Numbered from the stretch's first letter, positions 33,601 through 41,895 are shown. The stretch is DNA of 64,000 nucleotides from Amyelois transitella (GCF_032362555.1 NC_083529.1:2976001-3040000); one strand, 5' to 3'. The notes: generated from the letters alone by a model not told the origin. A program made the numbers and translations.

Positions 33601-36600
33601 GATAACAAATACACTAACAGGATCTTAAAAACATCATATGAAAGCCGTTTAAAAATAGTCACCAAACAGTAAAATGTCGTAATTTTCTAATTTCCTAACG
33701 AAGCTTGGATCATGGTTAGGATTTTGCATACATACATACATATCGATATCCCTTGCGGGGTAGACAGAGCCAACAGTCTTGAAAAGACTGAATGGCCACG
33801 TTTAGCTATTTGGCTTAATGATAGAATTGAGATTCAAATAGTGACAGGTTGCTAGCCCATCACCTAAAAAGGAATCCCAAGTTTGTATGCCTATCCCTTA
33901 GTCGCCTTTTACGATATCCATGGGAAAGAGATGGAGTGGTCCTATTCTTTTTTGTACTGGTGCCGGGAACCACACGGCAGTTAGAATTTCGCCTTGGCAG
34001 AAAACGCTTACATAAAAGATCATTGAGAAATTAATTAATAAAGACTACCATAGAAAGTCACTAGTGGAAAGTGCATATTTATTTTACCGCTAACAATGTC
34101 ACGCTCCTCACTCAGGTTTCAACTTGACACAATTGTATCTTTGGAACACGGTGTCCCATTGTGTTGACGGTGTGAAAGAGACAGAAATAGTTTCGTGCAA
34201 AGGTAGGAGCGAGACGGACATTACATAAATTGTGTGAATTTCCCCGCTACCAGTTTCATAACCGTGGGCTTTGTATGAATTATGATTTGCAGAATTAGTT
34301 TTGGTTAAAAAATACAGTTTACATTAATTAAACCATTCTCTTTATGTGAACTTAGTTTGTGTTCAAACTATGAATAGTCCTACACTCGGTTTTTTATCAT
34401 ACAAACACATAATCACGTCTTTATCCCTCACGAGCAAGGCAGAGCCTACAGTCTCACAAAGACTGAAATGTCACGTTCAGCAGTATGGCTTCAAGATGAA
34501 ATTGAGATACAAACAGTGACAGGTTGCTGGCCCATCGCCTTAAAGAAGAATCCCAAGTCTGTTAGTGCATCCCTAAGTCCTTTATTATATCCATGGGAAA
34601 AAAGACGATACTATTTGAGGGAGCACAGCTCTACAAGAAGTTGCCTGACGAACTTAGGACAAGTAAAAGCATAAATTAATGTATTTAAGAAAAAACTTAG
34701 ACTACACATCGCGTCCACTACGAGTACCATATAATTAATTTGTGATTTGTAAATATTTCTTAATGTACCCTACTCATCTCATTTTAAGTGGAATGTAATT
34801 TCTTTATATGAATAAAGTTCTTTAAACGTAAAGAGATGGAGTGGCCCAAGTGCCGAAAACCACACGGTTTTTTATCATCTATATCTGATAGTAGTTATAA
34901 TATTGTCCCTTTTTCATTGCTCTATCATACGGAATTTATCAATCCACTGCGAATGTGTCTGTGGTTTCAATTATCACATGCATAAAACACGTTAATTAAA
35001 TTCATTAATAACTTATTAAACCCATTAAGTTCCACACAAAACGGTTTTCAATTATAACCAATCCAAATTTGGTCTACAGGGAGAAGGAATGTATTGTGGA
35101 CCAATTAAATTGTAAAGCAGTTGCATAATGTAGGTACAGAGTGGTCACATTAATAGTTACATGGTGACCTACATAGAATCATTGGATTTATTTTCAGAAC
35201 AGAATACATGCTAAGTGAAGTTCATATCTTTAGGTAAATATAAATAATATTGATATGTCTTTTTACGTGAACAAACATGGCCTATCATGCTGAAAGTCTT
35301 TTCAAGACTGTTGGCTTTGTCTACCCCGCAAGGGATATAGACGTTATTATATGTATGAATGTATGCCTTTTTGTTTAAAATACATTTCTAAAATGAATAA
35401 CGAAAGTGATCATTATGACATTCGTTATATTTATATAAGCTTTTTTTTCATGGTTATAAATTAATTTTATAACGTCCAACAAAAGGACGTATCACGATAA
35501 TTTACTTTTATTTTAATACACCTAAAGAAATTGATCTCAAATATTTAATGACGTGATCACAACTTATAATTAAATGTACGAGTACCGCTTCAAATAAGCG
35601 CAAAGGTAAAAGAACAAACTGTACTAGTTTTCAACCAATTACCATAATTATTAGAAGTTACATAATGTTAGGTCGAAGGTAAGAGGCTGATTTTATATTC
35701 TGGTATCTAGAACCTTCAATACCTACAACAATAAAGAAAACAAATTGCGACATTAAAAAAAAAAAAACAAAAGATAGTTAGTTCTGTTTTTAAAACCCCC
35801 CTTATGCTAAGTAATTATCGTTTCAATAAACAAACAGATGCTAGTATCGTCTATCGAGAGGTTTTAAACCGAACAATTGTTCTAAAAGGTCGAAAAACAA
35901 TACGAGTTTATTTTTCCAGTACGATATTTCTGTAGAGCATTCGCTTCTACTCAAAACAATTACAACTATTGTGTCTGCGACACAACAGACATTGTTGACT
36001 TAGCCGAGCAGACAATGCTCCTACATATAGAACTAAGTTCTAGCCATTGATTCGGAATACAAAATAAAGAGACATTTTCTTTTCAGACATTACGTTCGTT
36101 TCGTATGATATGATCTGGAGTTGTTATATTGTCCAGAAGACCTAATGTTTCTTTTCTTGATTAAGCATAGTTGCCGGAGTTCGTTGATGTTTTTTTTTTT
36201 CTGGGAAATTCAGAGCTACGAAAATACTTGAATCAGTTTTTATGGTTGTCAAGTAAGACATGCTTTGAAGGTTTTAGTGTACAATTTGTTTGAGTTCTTT
36301 ATCGTCATTCTTTGACAGCGACTGAAAGACATGCAGTTGACCTTTTCCAATCATCCTCAAGTCATGCATTTTTAAGGACAAAAAATATGATTTGAGGATG
36401 ATATCAATAAATATCAAATAATTAAGATGAAAAAAAAATACATAATTTAACAAACCAGCAGAGATTCATCGCATAAATTAAACACACAAATCCAAATGCA
36501 AACTTTTATTAATTATTATGGAATGTTTCATTTCACTTAATAACTGTCATATCTTTTGGTTTCACAACATTGGTTGATGTCAAATAAATAACTTAAAACT

Positions 36601-39600
36601 AACATATTCGCCCCCGTGTCTATTAATAAATTTACTGCGTCTGTATGAATCCAGAATGTGACGCTACCCTATGGCGACACTATAAAAAGTACAATATCTC
36701 CAGCGCATATGTGTCGCGCTCCAAAAGAAATACGTATGACTGTGATCTATTGAAAAATTTTTGCGCTTCTTAGTGGTCAGAAAAACGTTGAGCTTTCAAA
36801 CAATTTGTGATTGCAAATACGTGGAGGCTGAAAATGACTTGTTGTGTGCGCTTATTATTAACTTTTGGAAAGTTTAAATTATCTTGTTACACACACAATT
36901 CTCACATCTTTGCCCTTTTCGGAGTAGACAGATCTACAAAGACTGGAAAGAAACTTATGCTAGCTTGCATGTGCTTATTCAAGAATAGTGAGATTTCTAG
37001 TAGCATCGTCTTTACTAAGGAATAGGTACCATAATACGTAAACCATTCCCTTGATGAACTTTTAAAATTTTCAGCTGGCATACACTATTATTGTCTTCAC
37101 CATGAACATTTTACAGTCAGAAATACAACATTGATTAATAATTTCTTTGTTCACTAGATGACGTTTTGTTTAAATAAAAGAAGTTGTGTTATACGAGACA
37201 TATATTATATTTAATTCTTTACCAGACCAGTATGGATGGAATTTTTAAAAGCATATCTTCACAAAAAAAAATTTGTCCACTAGATGGCGTAACTGTACAC
37301 AACGGCCGTCAAACGAGCGAGCTGGTGATCGGCAAAGCGGAGCCGAAGCATGCTGGCAACTACACATGCGTACCCGCAAATGCTAAAGCAACTTCTGTTA
37401 CGGTGCACGTCGTTCAAAGTAAGTACATACATACTAACATTATAATTGTGAAAGCTGTGTGTTGATATGTTTGTTTCTCCATCTTAACGTCAAAACCACT
37501 GAACCGATATTCGTGAAATTGTGTGTACATTAGTTGATTGTTCGACAAAATTGCGTTAGGTAATGTACGATGAGGCACAGGCTCTCTTACGGTGATGAAA
37601 CCTACATAACTGAATCTGAGCAACCTTTACCGGTGAACCTAACCCGAAATAACCTAATCATAAGTGACCGCGACGCGAGACCGCCATCTTAATTAATCGA
37701 TACATCATCATCATGATACTATTTATCTGCTTACGCTGATTTTGCTCTGTCTAGTAGTAATTAGGGTATTGTATTGACTTAAAAAATATTTATATTTATA
37801 TAGTGAAGGTTTCGATAGACATCTTCCCTGCTAGCTAATTCCTCAGACCAAATATCTGATACAAAATAAATGGAAAACGTAAATAAGTATTCCTTCAGTG
37901 AGTGAATACCAAAATTTCTTTATTATTTCAATTAATTTTGTACCTTACGCGCGGATGAACAAAGTACACTTTTTCGTGTCCTCATTTCACTTTACTGGTA
38001 TAAGTGCCAATTTGGTTGAGAATTGCCTGTAATTTCACACCTGTCTCATTCCTCATTACTGCTGGGGACGTTAATTTTACATCACCATTAAAATGACGTC
38101 ACATGTTCCCTTTAAGAGGTCACTGAAAGTGGGCGAATGGAAGCGTCGTAATTTGATTATGGTCATCTATTTTTGATGGCCTGATGTTTACTCGCCTATT
38201 AATAATGTATTAGAAGAATATTTTCATTATTTTTTTTTTGTTTCTGCAAATTCATAGTTTCATTCTAATTATGTTAATACTCTCTCTTTTTCACCGCATT
38301 ACACCGCTCCGATTGCGTTTTGAGTTTTTAAGAGTCTTCTTATATGGTAATTACGTCATCTATTTTTAATTTTTTTTTATTAGTTAATATCGGGGCTCAC
38401 TAGTTACTAGGTTTTTCATTTTACGCGGATACGTAATATAAAGTCATGTATTCCTATGATATTTTAATTTCAAAATATAATCTTTAATGCAACAACGATA
38501 AATTTTTGGGCAATAACTAAACATCTTAACAATAGCACATATGTATAAAGAACACACGCTTACGAAACTGTAGGCAGACTTGAAAAATATTTTCTTTCAT
38601 AATAAAAGCACTGAATCTCCTCGCGAAGTTCATAGTTGAAGTTTCTTTACTTTTTCTAGAAGACTATTTTCCAGTATTCATTTTGTGTCGTTAGAACTTG
38701 TCGGTTGAAGATGAAATTTTATATTTTCATCGCATAAACTTTGTCATTTCGACTTAAATACTGTGTTTTAGTTTCCTCCGGATTTTTACTGGCAATTTCA
38801 GACGTGTCTTATATCTTGAAATATTATTTGTTGCGCTTTTAAGTTCTACATTTGGTAGTTCATTTCTTGTTTTGTTTAGTTTTAAATTAAAACAATGATA
38901 AAATGTGCTTTCGCAGCGCTAAAAGTGATTCCTAATATTCCTTATATTCCCCGTTGGTGTGGGCTAAATTTGCTTCTTAGCACTTCTCATGATTACTTAT
39001 GCTTTTTCCATATTGCATGCCGTGTGGTTCCCGGCACCAATACAAAAAATAATAGGACCACTCCATCTCTTTCCCATGGATGTCGTAAAAGGCGACTAAG
39101 GGATAGGCTTACAAACTTTTTTAGGCGATGGGCTAACAACCTGTCACTATTTGAATCTCAATTCTATCATTAATCCAAATAGCTGAACGTGGCCATTCAG
39201 TCTTTTCAAGACTGTTGGCTCTGTCTACCCCGCAAGAGATCTTTCAGAGAGTCCATATTATTAATCTTTTCATACTGACTGAGAAAAAGGATTAGTTAAG
39301 ATTAATTTAAAATTTTCATCATACAAGGTTGTAGGCTTAAGTTTCTGCTGTGTTTCGGCAAACTTCTTCGTTTGAAAATATTGATAGATTTACTTCATAT
39401 ATTTAAAATGAGGATTGCATTACATAGACCATTAGTGATGCTTGTAGAATTAAATTTAAACGCTTTAAAAGCAATGTCACTTTATCACCCCTTATCTTGC
39501 CTTAACAGTTTAACACCGTTGACCTACTTGCGAGCGGTTGTGTAAACGAAGCTTAAGGCTTAGCTTGAGTGAGGTTTGTACATACAAATGCCGTCTTGTA

Positions 39601-41303
39601 ATTCTTAATACAATGCTATACAACAATTAGCTCACCGTTTTTTAATTTGCCGGTCGGCAGGAACAGAAATGCTCGTTTAAGATTTTTTCATGCTAGTCTA
39701 GTAGCTAAAACAACAGGAAATGAAAATCTGAGCTGCTTCAAATCAGTTGTAGGATTTCAAGATTGTGATAATAGGCTAGGCTGGCTTCTGTCTAAAGATT
39801 CGCGAGTGACATAACCAGGTCTATCGCCAGGAAGTTGATGATGAATATATATGAATAATACACTGTTATTGTTGATCCAATCTTTGATATAAACATCATT
39901 TTACAATGAGAACTAGATGACGTTCTGAAGGCAAATTATTTTATTATGGGAATAAAACTATGAAATAAATTAGATGTGTGTGTGATGCCTGGTACTTACG
40001 AATAGGACCAGTCAATCTCTTACACGTAGATGTCGTAAGAAGCGACTAAGTAAAAGGCTTATTAACTTGGATGCGCTAGCAACCCGCCACTATTTCAAAG
40101 TCATTAAGTACCATACCATACTACAGTTCCTGTCTTTACAAGGCTGTTGGCTCTGTCTTCCCCGTAAGAGATAAAAACGTGATATGTGTAAATAAATAAG
40201 GCCGTTAAGATACTTATACAACCATTGTCTTCACTCACCACCACCCAAACATAATACAGTGTTAAACCCTGAAATAGCCTGTATCTAATACTATTAAAGT
40301 CCGTAATAGGAGCGACGAACTAAATTGCATTGTTAAACTTAAGACGGCCAGCAAGCTTGAAATCCACGTAAGAGCTATATTTTATGTTTACTCATGAGTT
40401 TACTGTTGAAAACTAAGGACTTAAATTGGTTGTGGCTAACTCCGAACTTGTTCAACGGAGTCTTGTTTTATTTACGGCTAAGTAGTTTACAAGTTTACAT
40501 GCCGCGTGGTTTTAGGTAGATTGGAATTGTAAGAGGCCGTGTGGTTTGGCAATCTGATGAAATAAGGTCATTCCAGACATCTATGGGATTGACCATGGAA
40601 GTCGTAAAATGCGACAAAGGTAACAAGCACATTTATCTGGTGCTGGTCAAATGATCCAATAAAAGATACGTTTCCCTGCAAAGGTTTCGGAGATCAGACG
40701 TGGTTCGCTTCGTGTGAAAATCTGACTTTTCGAGTGACAATTTAGGATTATGGTCTAAAAGCGTACCCTTGACTTCTTTTAACAGAGTTGAGGATGTAAC
40801 CGATGATCTCATACCAGGAGTTAACCATTTTGAGCTATACACCTGTTTTACAATTATTTTGTATCAATTCCAAAACTTATGTTTACGGACAAAATATAGC
40901 ACCCAATCTTCTATTAGCCAGTACATACATACATATACATAGTAGACGTCCCTTGCAGGGTTGACAGAGCCAACAGCCTAAAAAAGACTGATAGGTACGG
41001 TAGGGCTAAAAAGAATTCTAAGTTTGTACGCCTATCCCTTAGTCGCCTTTTACAGCATCCATAGGAAATATATGTGTGGTCCTATCCTTTTTTTTGTATT
41101 AGTGCCGGGGACCACACGGCAACTATTGGAAGAAACAATTTATTTATTTATTTTTCTTTGTTCAAGGTGAAACTCCGGCGGCCATGCAGCACGGGAACAA
41201 CTCTTCAGCTTACATACAACAAATACATACAATCATACAAATCCTTGTGGTATTTATATCATGCAAAGCCGTTCTAAGTCACGCGTATGAGGGATTTGGA
41301 TGA
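18411..41303 (+). CDS. dpr13: Dpr-family two-Ig neuronal surface protein (7 coding exons, 447 aa)
   Basis: Defective proboscis extension response (Dpr) proteins sit on neuron surfaces, bind DIP partners through their first Ig domain and help choose synaptic partners. The join 18411-18627, 19659-20155, 22919-23020, 32220-32328, 33020-33166, 37284-37418, 41167-41303 keeps frame with GT/AG at every boundary. Order: signal peptide (about 1-28); a long Thr-rich then acidic spacer (to about 205); Ig1 with Cys229, Trp241 and Cys291 (WIRKKDYSLLSVG, DAGYYECQVPTHPPTS); Ig2 with Cys332, Trp346 and Cys386 (FWYFENRMINYDL, HAGNYTCVPANA); then ETPAAMQHGNNSS and a hydrophobic C-terminus (IIQILVVFIS) suited to a GPI signal or membrane anchor. 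The Ig1 signature, long N-terminal spacer and PAAM...HG end fit Dpr13 best; family membership is firm, the paralogue less so. UTRs were not identified. Confidence 0.9.
18628..19658 (+). other. dpr intron 1
   Basis: 1.0 kb. Contains a degenerate RTE scrap at about 19165-19260 (GTGGATGAAGCG, GGCAAGTGGAAAGA) and a tRNA-headed SINE at about 19300-19525 in plus orientation whose A box is decayed while GGTTCGAATCCCGGCC is kept. Acceptor TACTTTCAG|GT. Confidence 0.75.
19659..20155 (+). CDS. dpr13: dpr coding exon 2: spacer and start of Ig1
   Basis: Completes a Gly codon with exon 1 and encodes residues 73-238. It opens with HRRRTTTTSTTQTT, passes an acidic stretch (VNDYDDDVHNIDIIEEEV), then a Lys/Asp-rich part, and enters Ig1 at GIFLTENCTTVIAQIGTTA with Cys229. 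Donor ACG|GTAAGT after 20155, phase 0. The exon is AT-rich and its spacer is low-complexity, so that part is likely to evolve fast. Confidence 0.9.
20326..20509 (-). repeat. BEL/Pao 3' LTR
   Basis: 184 bp, preceded on the element strand by a purine-rich primer tract GGCGGGCGGGA (20510-20520), as expected just before a 3' LTR. Confidence 0.92.
20583..22679 (-). CDS. BEL/Pao Pol remnant: RNase H and integrase
   Basis: 698 residues, open from an ATG inside the 5' LTR, which is probably fortuitous. RNase H: FADAS, ARLELCAAVLL and YTDSTVALAW give Asp, Glu, Asp, with ENPADIASRG closing the domain. Integrase: HERLMHGG and CIRC form the zinc module; Asp in VDFAGPI, Asp in SDNGLNFVGA and Glu in GGLWESGVKS form the DDE triad. 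The C-terminal part (GDLVIIREDDMPPAKWLLG) is typical of BEL/Pao. The 5' side is cut exactly at the LTR end, with no reverse transcriptase. Confidence 0.9.
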   Translation of the reverse strand: MDPVRHCLGSHTHPDNDKVELVGFADASTLAYAAVLYVRVIQGDEVHVTILESKTKVAPLKQISVARLELCAAVLLAKLLAEATNILNIPKHNVYAYTDSTVALAWIQSQPIRWQTFVANRITEIQTRLDNDRWNHVASEENPADIASRGIEPSELKDNQLWWKGPQWMKRKTINTNKKHIPETKLEERKQTTKAFFNKKEEHTILERFSTLKRMLRVLTFCRRFLNLKTKKELREKYPTYLTADEMKTTLDSCIRMIQETEFAEELIDLKEKGKIKKRSKLISLTPYIDENGLLRVGGRLQAAKITHDKKHQIIIPKNTHLGELLIQDAHERLMHGGTASTMNLLRSRYWIIGLKPSVKRHISNCIRCIRYNSKPKQPLMGELPSVRVNPGRVFEACGVDFAGPIQMRVSKGRGQKSSKGYISLFVCMKTKAIHLEAVSDLTTSGFIAAFRRFVSRRGHCLDMWSDNGLNFVGAANELTQMFGQSMSGVVKEIAELLENDGTRWHFIPPKSPNFGGLWESGVKSVKTHLLKTIGDSTLTYEEMSTVLCQIEACLNSRPICPLSDHPDDLTPLTPAHFLVGEPLILLPEKLINVNEIISPLQRWKLTQKMTSSFWNRWSKDYLHNLQQRSKWQTKSEAPRLGDLVIIREDDMPPAKWLLGRITAVHPGPDGGVRVVTLKTKTSVLKRPTSKLIMLPQV
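22648..22831 (-). repeat. BEL/Pao 5' LTR
   Basis: Same 184 bp as 20326-20509. Directly inside it the sequence is RNase H coding; no primer-binding site is present. Confidence 0.92.
22919..23020 (+). CDS. dpr13: dpr coding exon 3: Ig1 core
   Basis: Encodes residues 239-272, starting VTWIRKKDYSLLSVG with the core Trp241 and ending AHGRHVK. Acceptor ATTTTTAG|GT, donor AAG|GTAAGA; 102 bases, phase 0 at both ends. This exon holds the most recognisable Dpr signature. Confidence 0.93.
23330..23596 (+). repeat. RTE-tailed SINE, full length
   Basis: Runs from a decayed TGCCGTATGC...CCGGCACC head to TACCCCGCAAGGGATATAGA and (TATG)n. Its tail touches the truncated 5' end of the next LINE. A scrap of the tRNA-headed SINE lies just before it at about 23097-23130. 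Confidence 0.85.
23597..23998 (+). pseudogene. CR1/Jockey-group LINE ORF, pre-RT part
   Basis: Reads GIYKSRKTLYDLYAQKQYRF, HVRNYSKIFKKVCLHAKS and NAPNKTKETWSVINKETGR, the linker between endonuclease and reverse transcriptase in this group. The endonuclease is lost to 5' truncation. The frame is cut at 23998 by the RTE. Confidence 0.8.
23999..25401 (-). mobile_element. RTE-clade LINE copy 2, longest in window
   Basis: Flanked by the 10-bp duplication GAAATTCTAC (23989-23998 and 25402-25411). It is 5'-truncated within reverse transcriptase and ends in the TATG repeat. This is the reference copy for the other RTE scraps here. Confidence 0.93.
24021..25400 (-). CDS. RTE reverse transcriptase, C-terminal 460 residues (5'-truncated)
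   Basis: Copies the element RNA at a nicked target. Seen from SIVPLYKGKGSQLDCKNYRG: FVDLEKAYDRV (first catalytic Asp), KGVRQGCVASPWLFNLF and CLLYADDQVILA (YADD pair) are intact. The C-terminal part has YGSESWVWQKKHESRINAVE, ECCDVKEDVV, LRWFGHVERM and GRPRRTYLDQI, common in RTE proteins, and ends VSAYPSGKEA. The frame is open from the truncation to the stop, so it is recent. The open frame continues antisense into the target LINE for about 25 codons; those residues are not part of the protein. Confidence 0.92.
   Translation of the reverse strand: MVPLYKGKGSQLDCKNYRGISLLSVVGKLYAKVLINRVRNETDDKIWDAQAGFRKGMGCTDQVFSLRCIAEKFLAKSQKVYCTFVDLEKAYDRVERNELWSALSMHGVSSLLIRALKSLYEDSSACVRINGAHTEWFKIEKGVRQGCVASPWLFNLFMDSCLTDLKESKSGLRMNELLVKCLLYADDQVILASSAEELQEMVNCMHEALKEKGMKVNVSKTKTLVFEMEKEMTACNILIGGEKVEQVKEFVYLGSKFTSDGKYDSDIERRVNAGNMVNGALHAFMSSQKLSKKARLAVHRGVLVPTLMYGSESWVWQKKHESRINAVEMRALRSMMGVKLSDRIRNSVIRECCDVKEDVVTGIEKGMLRWFGHVERMNESRLTKQIYKESVEGGVGVGRPRRTYLDQIKDVLVKGQVKSTRNRRACMKRVMNVDEAKEVCRDRGKWKEVVSAYPSGKEA
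25412..27018 (+). pseudogene. CR1/Jockey-group LINE reverse transcriptase and C-terminus
   Basis: The frame is open to the stop at 27018. Blocks in order: KLIPLFKKGEKSDPGNYRPI, SVLPILSKVFERIM, QQYGFTEGKCTTDA, FCDLTKAFDCVDH (catalytic Asp), GVPQGSILGPFLFLIYINDL, VLFADDTSLIF (FADD pair) and FLGITLDSNLKWHAHI. The C-terminal part (YGLLLWGSAADIQTIFILQK, RAIRYIYGL) is the usual connection region. Apart from the RTE insertion and 5' truncation, the copy looks little decayed. Confidence 0.88.
27380..27738 (-). repeat. Helitron-like element, decayed
   Basis: About 27525-27676 matches the family at 29944-30142: GAGGCCGG...TCCG at one end, TACATACCAAATTTCAT and ATCGGTTCAGTAG inside, TTTATAATATTAGT at the other. 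The 3' CTAG is lost. The flanking parts are unassigned. Confidence 0.6.
27742..28383 (-). mobile_element. RTE-clade LINE copy 3, 5'-truncated
   Basis: Duplication GTACTTAC at 27734-27741 and 28384-28391. About 615 bp of RTE remain, coding from 28372 to the stop at 27760. RTE identity ends at TCTGATGTAA (to about 28370); then 13 bases, GATCTGATCTGAT, separate it from the duplication and look like filler copied from the adjacent TCTGAT. Confidence 0.9.
27760..28372 (-). pseudogene. RTE ORF C-terminal fragment
   Basis: Covers the last ~204 residues of the RTE ORF, from SDGKCDSDIERRVNAGNMVN to VSAYPSGKEA, almost the same as the copy at 24 kb. It lacks every catalytic block of reverse transcriptase. 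The open frame extends upstream into unrelated flank. Confidence 0.88.
28392..29277. other. Non-coding intron stretch with decayed SINE
   Basis: Nothing recognisable to 28985. A decayed plus-strand RTE-tailed SINE lies at about 28985-29133 (CCCATGGATGTCATAAAAG, GACGTGACTATATGTATG). Confidence 0.5.
29278..29542 (-). repeat. RTE-tailed SINE, full length
   Basis: One of the best-kept copies: TACATACATATGGTCACGTC at the tail end, GCGGGGTAGACAGAGCCAAC, TTGCTAGCCCATCGCC, CTTAGTCGCCTTTTACGAC, and GTGCCGGGAGCCACACGGCA at the head end. Confidence 0.9.
29762..30168. mobile_element. Fold-back (MITE-like) element split by a Helitron-like insertion
   Basis: The inner inverted arms ACAGGTATTGAACTCGCACG (29817 on) and the complement of its partner (ending 29931) are about 35 bp and near-identical, around a 45-bp centre. 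Weaker symmetry continues outward: GTTTC...TTGCAT on the left, ATGCAACACGAAAG on the right, the latter pushed out to 30151-30164 by the insertion at 29944-30142. Related pieces occur at 32856-32970 and 52985-53070, where the right arm is uninterrupted. Confidence 0.7.
29944..30142 (-). mobile_element. Non-autonomous Helitron-like element H1
   Basis: 199 bp reading TCCTACTATACTATTATAAA at its start and CGCGGGCGGCCTCTAG at its end on the minus strand, inserted between A and T, with no target duplication: the Helitron pattern. No coding content. It is inserted in the fold-back element around it. Confidence 0.75.
30203..30406 (-). mobile_element. Non-autonomous Helitron-like element H2
   Basis: Nearly the same sequence and orientation as H1, starting about 60 bp further on. 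It differs mainly by an extra CATC-containing unit, a changed 3' terminus (CTTG instead of CTAG) and small changes at the start. Confidence 0.7.
30410..32219. other. Last part of dpr intron 3: SINEs and a LINE tail
   Basis: RTE-tailed SINE copies at 30992-31098 (minus, partial) and 31762-32032 (minus, full length but diverged). The rest to 32040 shows no coding content. A LINE C-terminal scrap follows (separate entry), then the polypyrimidine tract and acceptor of exon 4. Confidence 0.6.
32041..32193 (-). pseudogene. C-terminal scrap of another LINE ORF
   Basis: Minus-strand reading includes DLHEALHTAKDRARWRHVVR and SKLTCLRGVHDPQ before a stop, followed by GAATACGACGCAAGAAGAAG. This is the type of C-terminus seen in RTE-like reverse transcriptases. 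It lies only 27 bases before dpr exon 4. Confidence 0.6.
32220..32328 (+). CDS. dpr13: dpr coding exon 4: end of Ig1
   Basis: Encodes residues 273-308, DWALHIRFATSADAGYYECQ with Cys291 and the DAGYYEC motif, ending FFKLVLV. Acceptor TTTTACAG|GA, donor GTCG|GTAGGT, phase 1. Confidence 0.93.
32697..32970 (+). repeat. RTE 3' end followed by fold-back-element fragment
   Basis: 32697-32850 is the last coding stretch and 3' end of RTE with TATGTATGTATG. Immediately after, 32856-32970 carries CGAGCGAAGTGACCACGGAT, GATTCGAAACGTCC and AAAGGTACGTTACGT, related to the fold-back element at 29.8 kb. Confidence 0.75.
33020..33166 (+). CDS. dpr13: dpr coding exon 5: first half of Ig2
   Basis: Encodes residues 309-357: AAYAEIMGESEKIIHEGSML, then RLVCVVKRS with Cys332 and FWYFENRMINYDL with Trp346. 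Acceptor CAATTAG|CG, donor TTGA|GTAAGT, phase 1. The MINYD motif is a Dpr hallmark. Confidence 0.93.
33239..33364 (+). repeat. RTE 3' end with internal deletion
   Basis: GACGTCCTGGTAAAAGGGTC through GAGAGTTATGAATGT, then a jump to GTCTGCCTACTCCTCCGGG and (TATG)n. About 60 bases present in the copy at 32.7 kb are missing. A decayed SINE tail follows at 33366-33460 (minus). Confidence 0.8.
33727..33980 (-). repeat. RTE-tailed SINE, full length
   Basis: Well kept from CATACATACATATCGATATC to GCCGGGAACCACACGGCAG. Confidence 0.88.
34398..34870 (-). repeat. RTE-tailed SINE split by a LINE tail
   Basis: SINE parts 34398-34603 and 34830-34870. Between them, 34604-34829 in plus orientation codes KLPDELRTSK and VFKKKLRLHIASTT before a stop and ends AATAAAGTTCTTTAAACGTA, a LINE C-terminus and 3' UTR. 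The surrounding AAAG may be a short duplication. Confidence 0.75.
34871..37283. other. Rest of dpr intron 5
   Basis: Contains the 3' half of an RTE-tailed SINE at 35270-35368 (plus) and a very decayed one at about 36885-36960 (minus). No coding content recognised. The acceptor for exon 6 (GTCCACTAG|AT) follows an A-run and a weak pyrimidine tract. Confidence 0.5.
37284..37418 (+). CDS. dpr13: dpr coding exon 6: second half of Ig2
   Basis: Encodes residues 358-402: GVTVHNGRQTSELVIGKAEP, then KHAGNYTCVPANAKATSVTV with Cys386. Donor CAAA|GTAAGT, phase 1. The turn between MINYDL and GVTV is about three residues shorter than I recall for Dpr proteins. Confidence 0.92.
37419..41166 (+). other. dpr intron 6 with SINE cluster
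   Basis: RTE-tailed SINE copies: 39018-39245 (plus, good), about 39985-40195 and 40495-40620 (plus, decayed) and 40921-41122 (minus, ending 44 bases before exon 7). Minus ORF 40633-40842 starts at GTG and shows no family resemblance. The rest, 37420-39010, holds nothing recognisable. Confidence 0.6.
41167..41303 (+). CDS. dpr13: dpr coding exon 7: C-terminal anchor
   Basis: Acceptor TTGTTCAAG|GT completes a Ser codon; residues 403-447 follow. ETPAAMQHGNNSSAYIQQIH precedes the hydrophobic TIIQILVVFISCKAVLS and the end YEGFG, stop TGA at 41301. The short hydrophobic stretch so close to the end fits a GPI-attachment signal or a tail anchor. NNSS is a possible N-glycosylation site. No clear polyadenylation signal stands out just downstream. 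Confidence 0.85.
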
Positions 41304-41720
41304 ATTCGGGTAACCTTTCATTGTTACATATAACTGGGGGTCAGGGACAAAACGATACTTTCTTTTTACCTTATTTCATTTATAAAACTGATTACGATTG
41401 ATTTTATTGATATATCTTTAACACTTTATTGTTTAAATCGTGTATAATATCTGAAATTAAGCAATAATTCTTATCCTTTTATAGCTGTTCGGCTCGCACC
41501 GTCGCTCACGGATATTGTTGTTTAACGAAAATAATTATCTACTAGGGTGGGTCAAAAAAATTTTTTTTAAGTTATTAATTTCTAATAGCGTAAATATGTT
41601 GAAGTTAGATGTCGTTATAAACCCTTTAAAATATTATTGAAATATTTTAAGTGAAACAGCCCGCGCAAAGCCATTGAAGTTTTGAAAAAAAAAAGTTCAA
41701 GTACCCACTTTTATACCTTT

Positions 41721-41895
41721 CTAGCGACCCGCCCCGGCTTCGCACGGGTGCAAAATTCGGAAAAAATATACATAAAACCCTTCCTCTTGAATCACTCTAC
41801 CTGTTACAAAAAACCGCATCAAAATCCGTTGCGTAATTTTAAAGATTTAAGCATACAGACAAACAGACTAAAATAGCGACTTTGTTTTATACTAT
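41721..41895 (-). repeat. Helitron-like element nested in the DNA transposon
   Basis: Ends GGCTTCGCACGGGTG-complement plus CTAG on the minus strand and starts TCACTACATAGTATAAAAC, a form parallel to but distinct from H1/H2. The base after CTAG is A rather than T, so the boundary is approximate. Confidence 0.5.

Noticed and set aside
37184..37283. Upstream extension of dpr exon 6
   Set aside because: The frame is open, but the residues do not resemble an Ig strand, and the CACTAG acceptor at 37283 keeps phase with exon 5.
40633..40842. Minus-strand ORF in dpr intron 6
   Set aside because: It starts at GTG, has no homology I recognise, and lies among decayed SINE copies.
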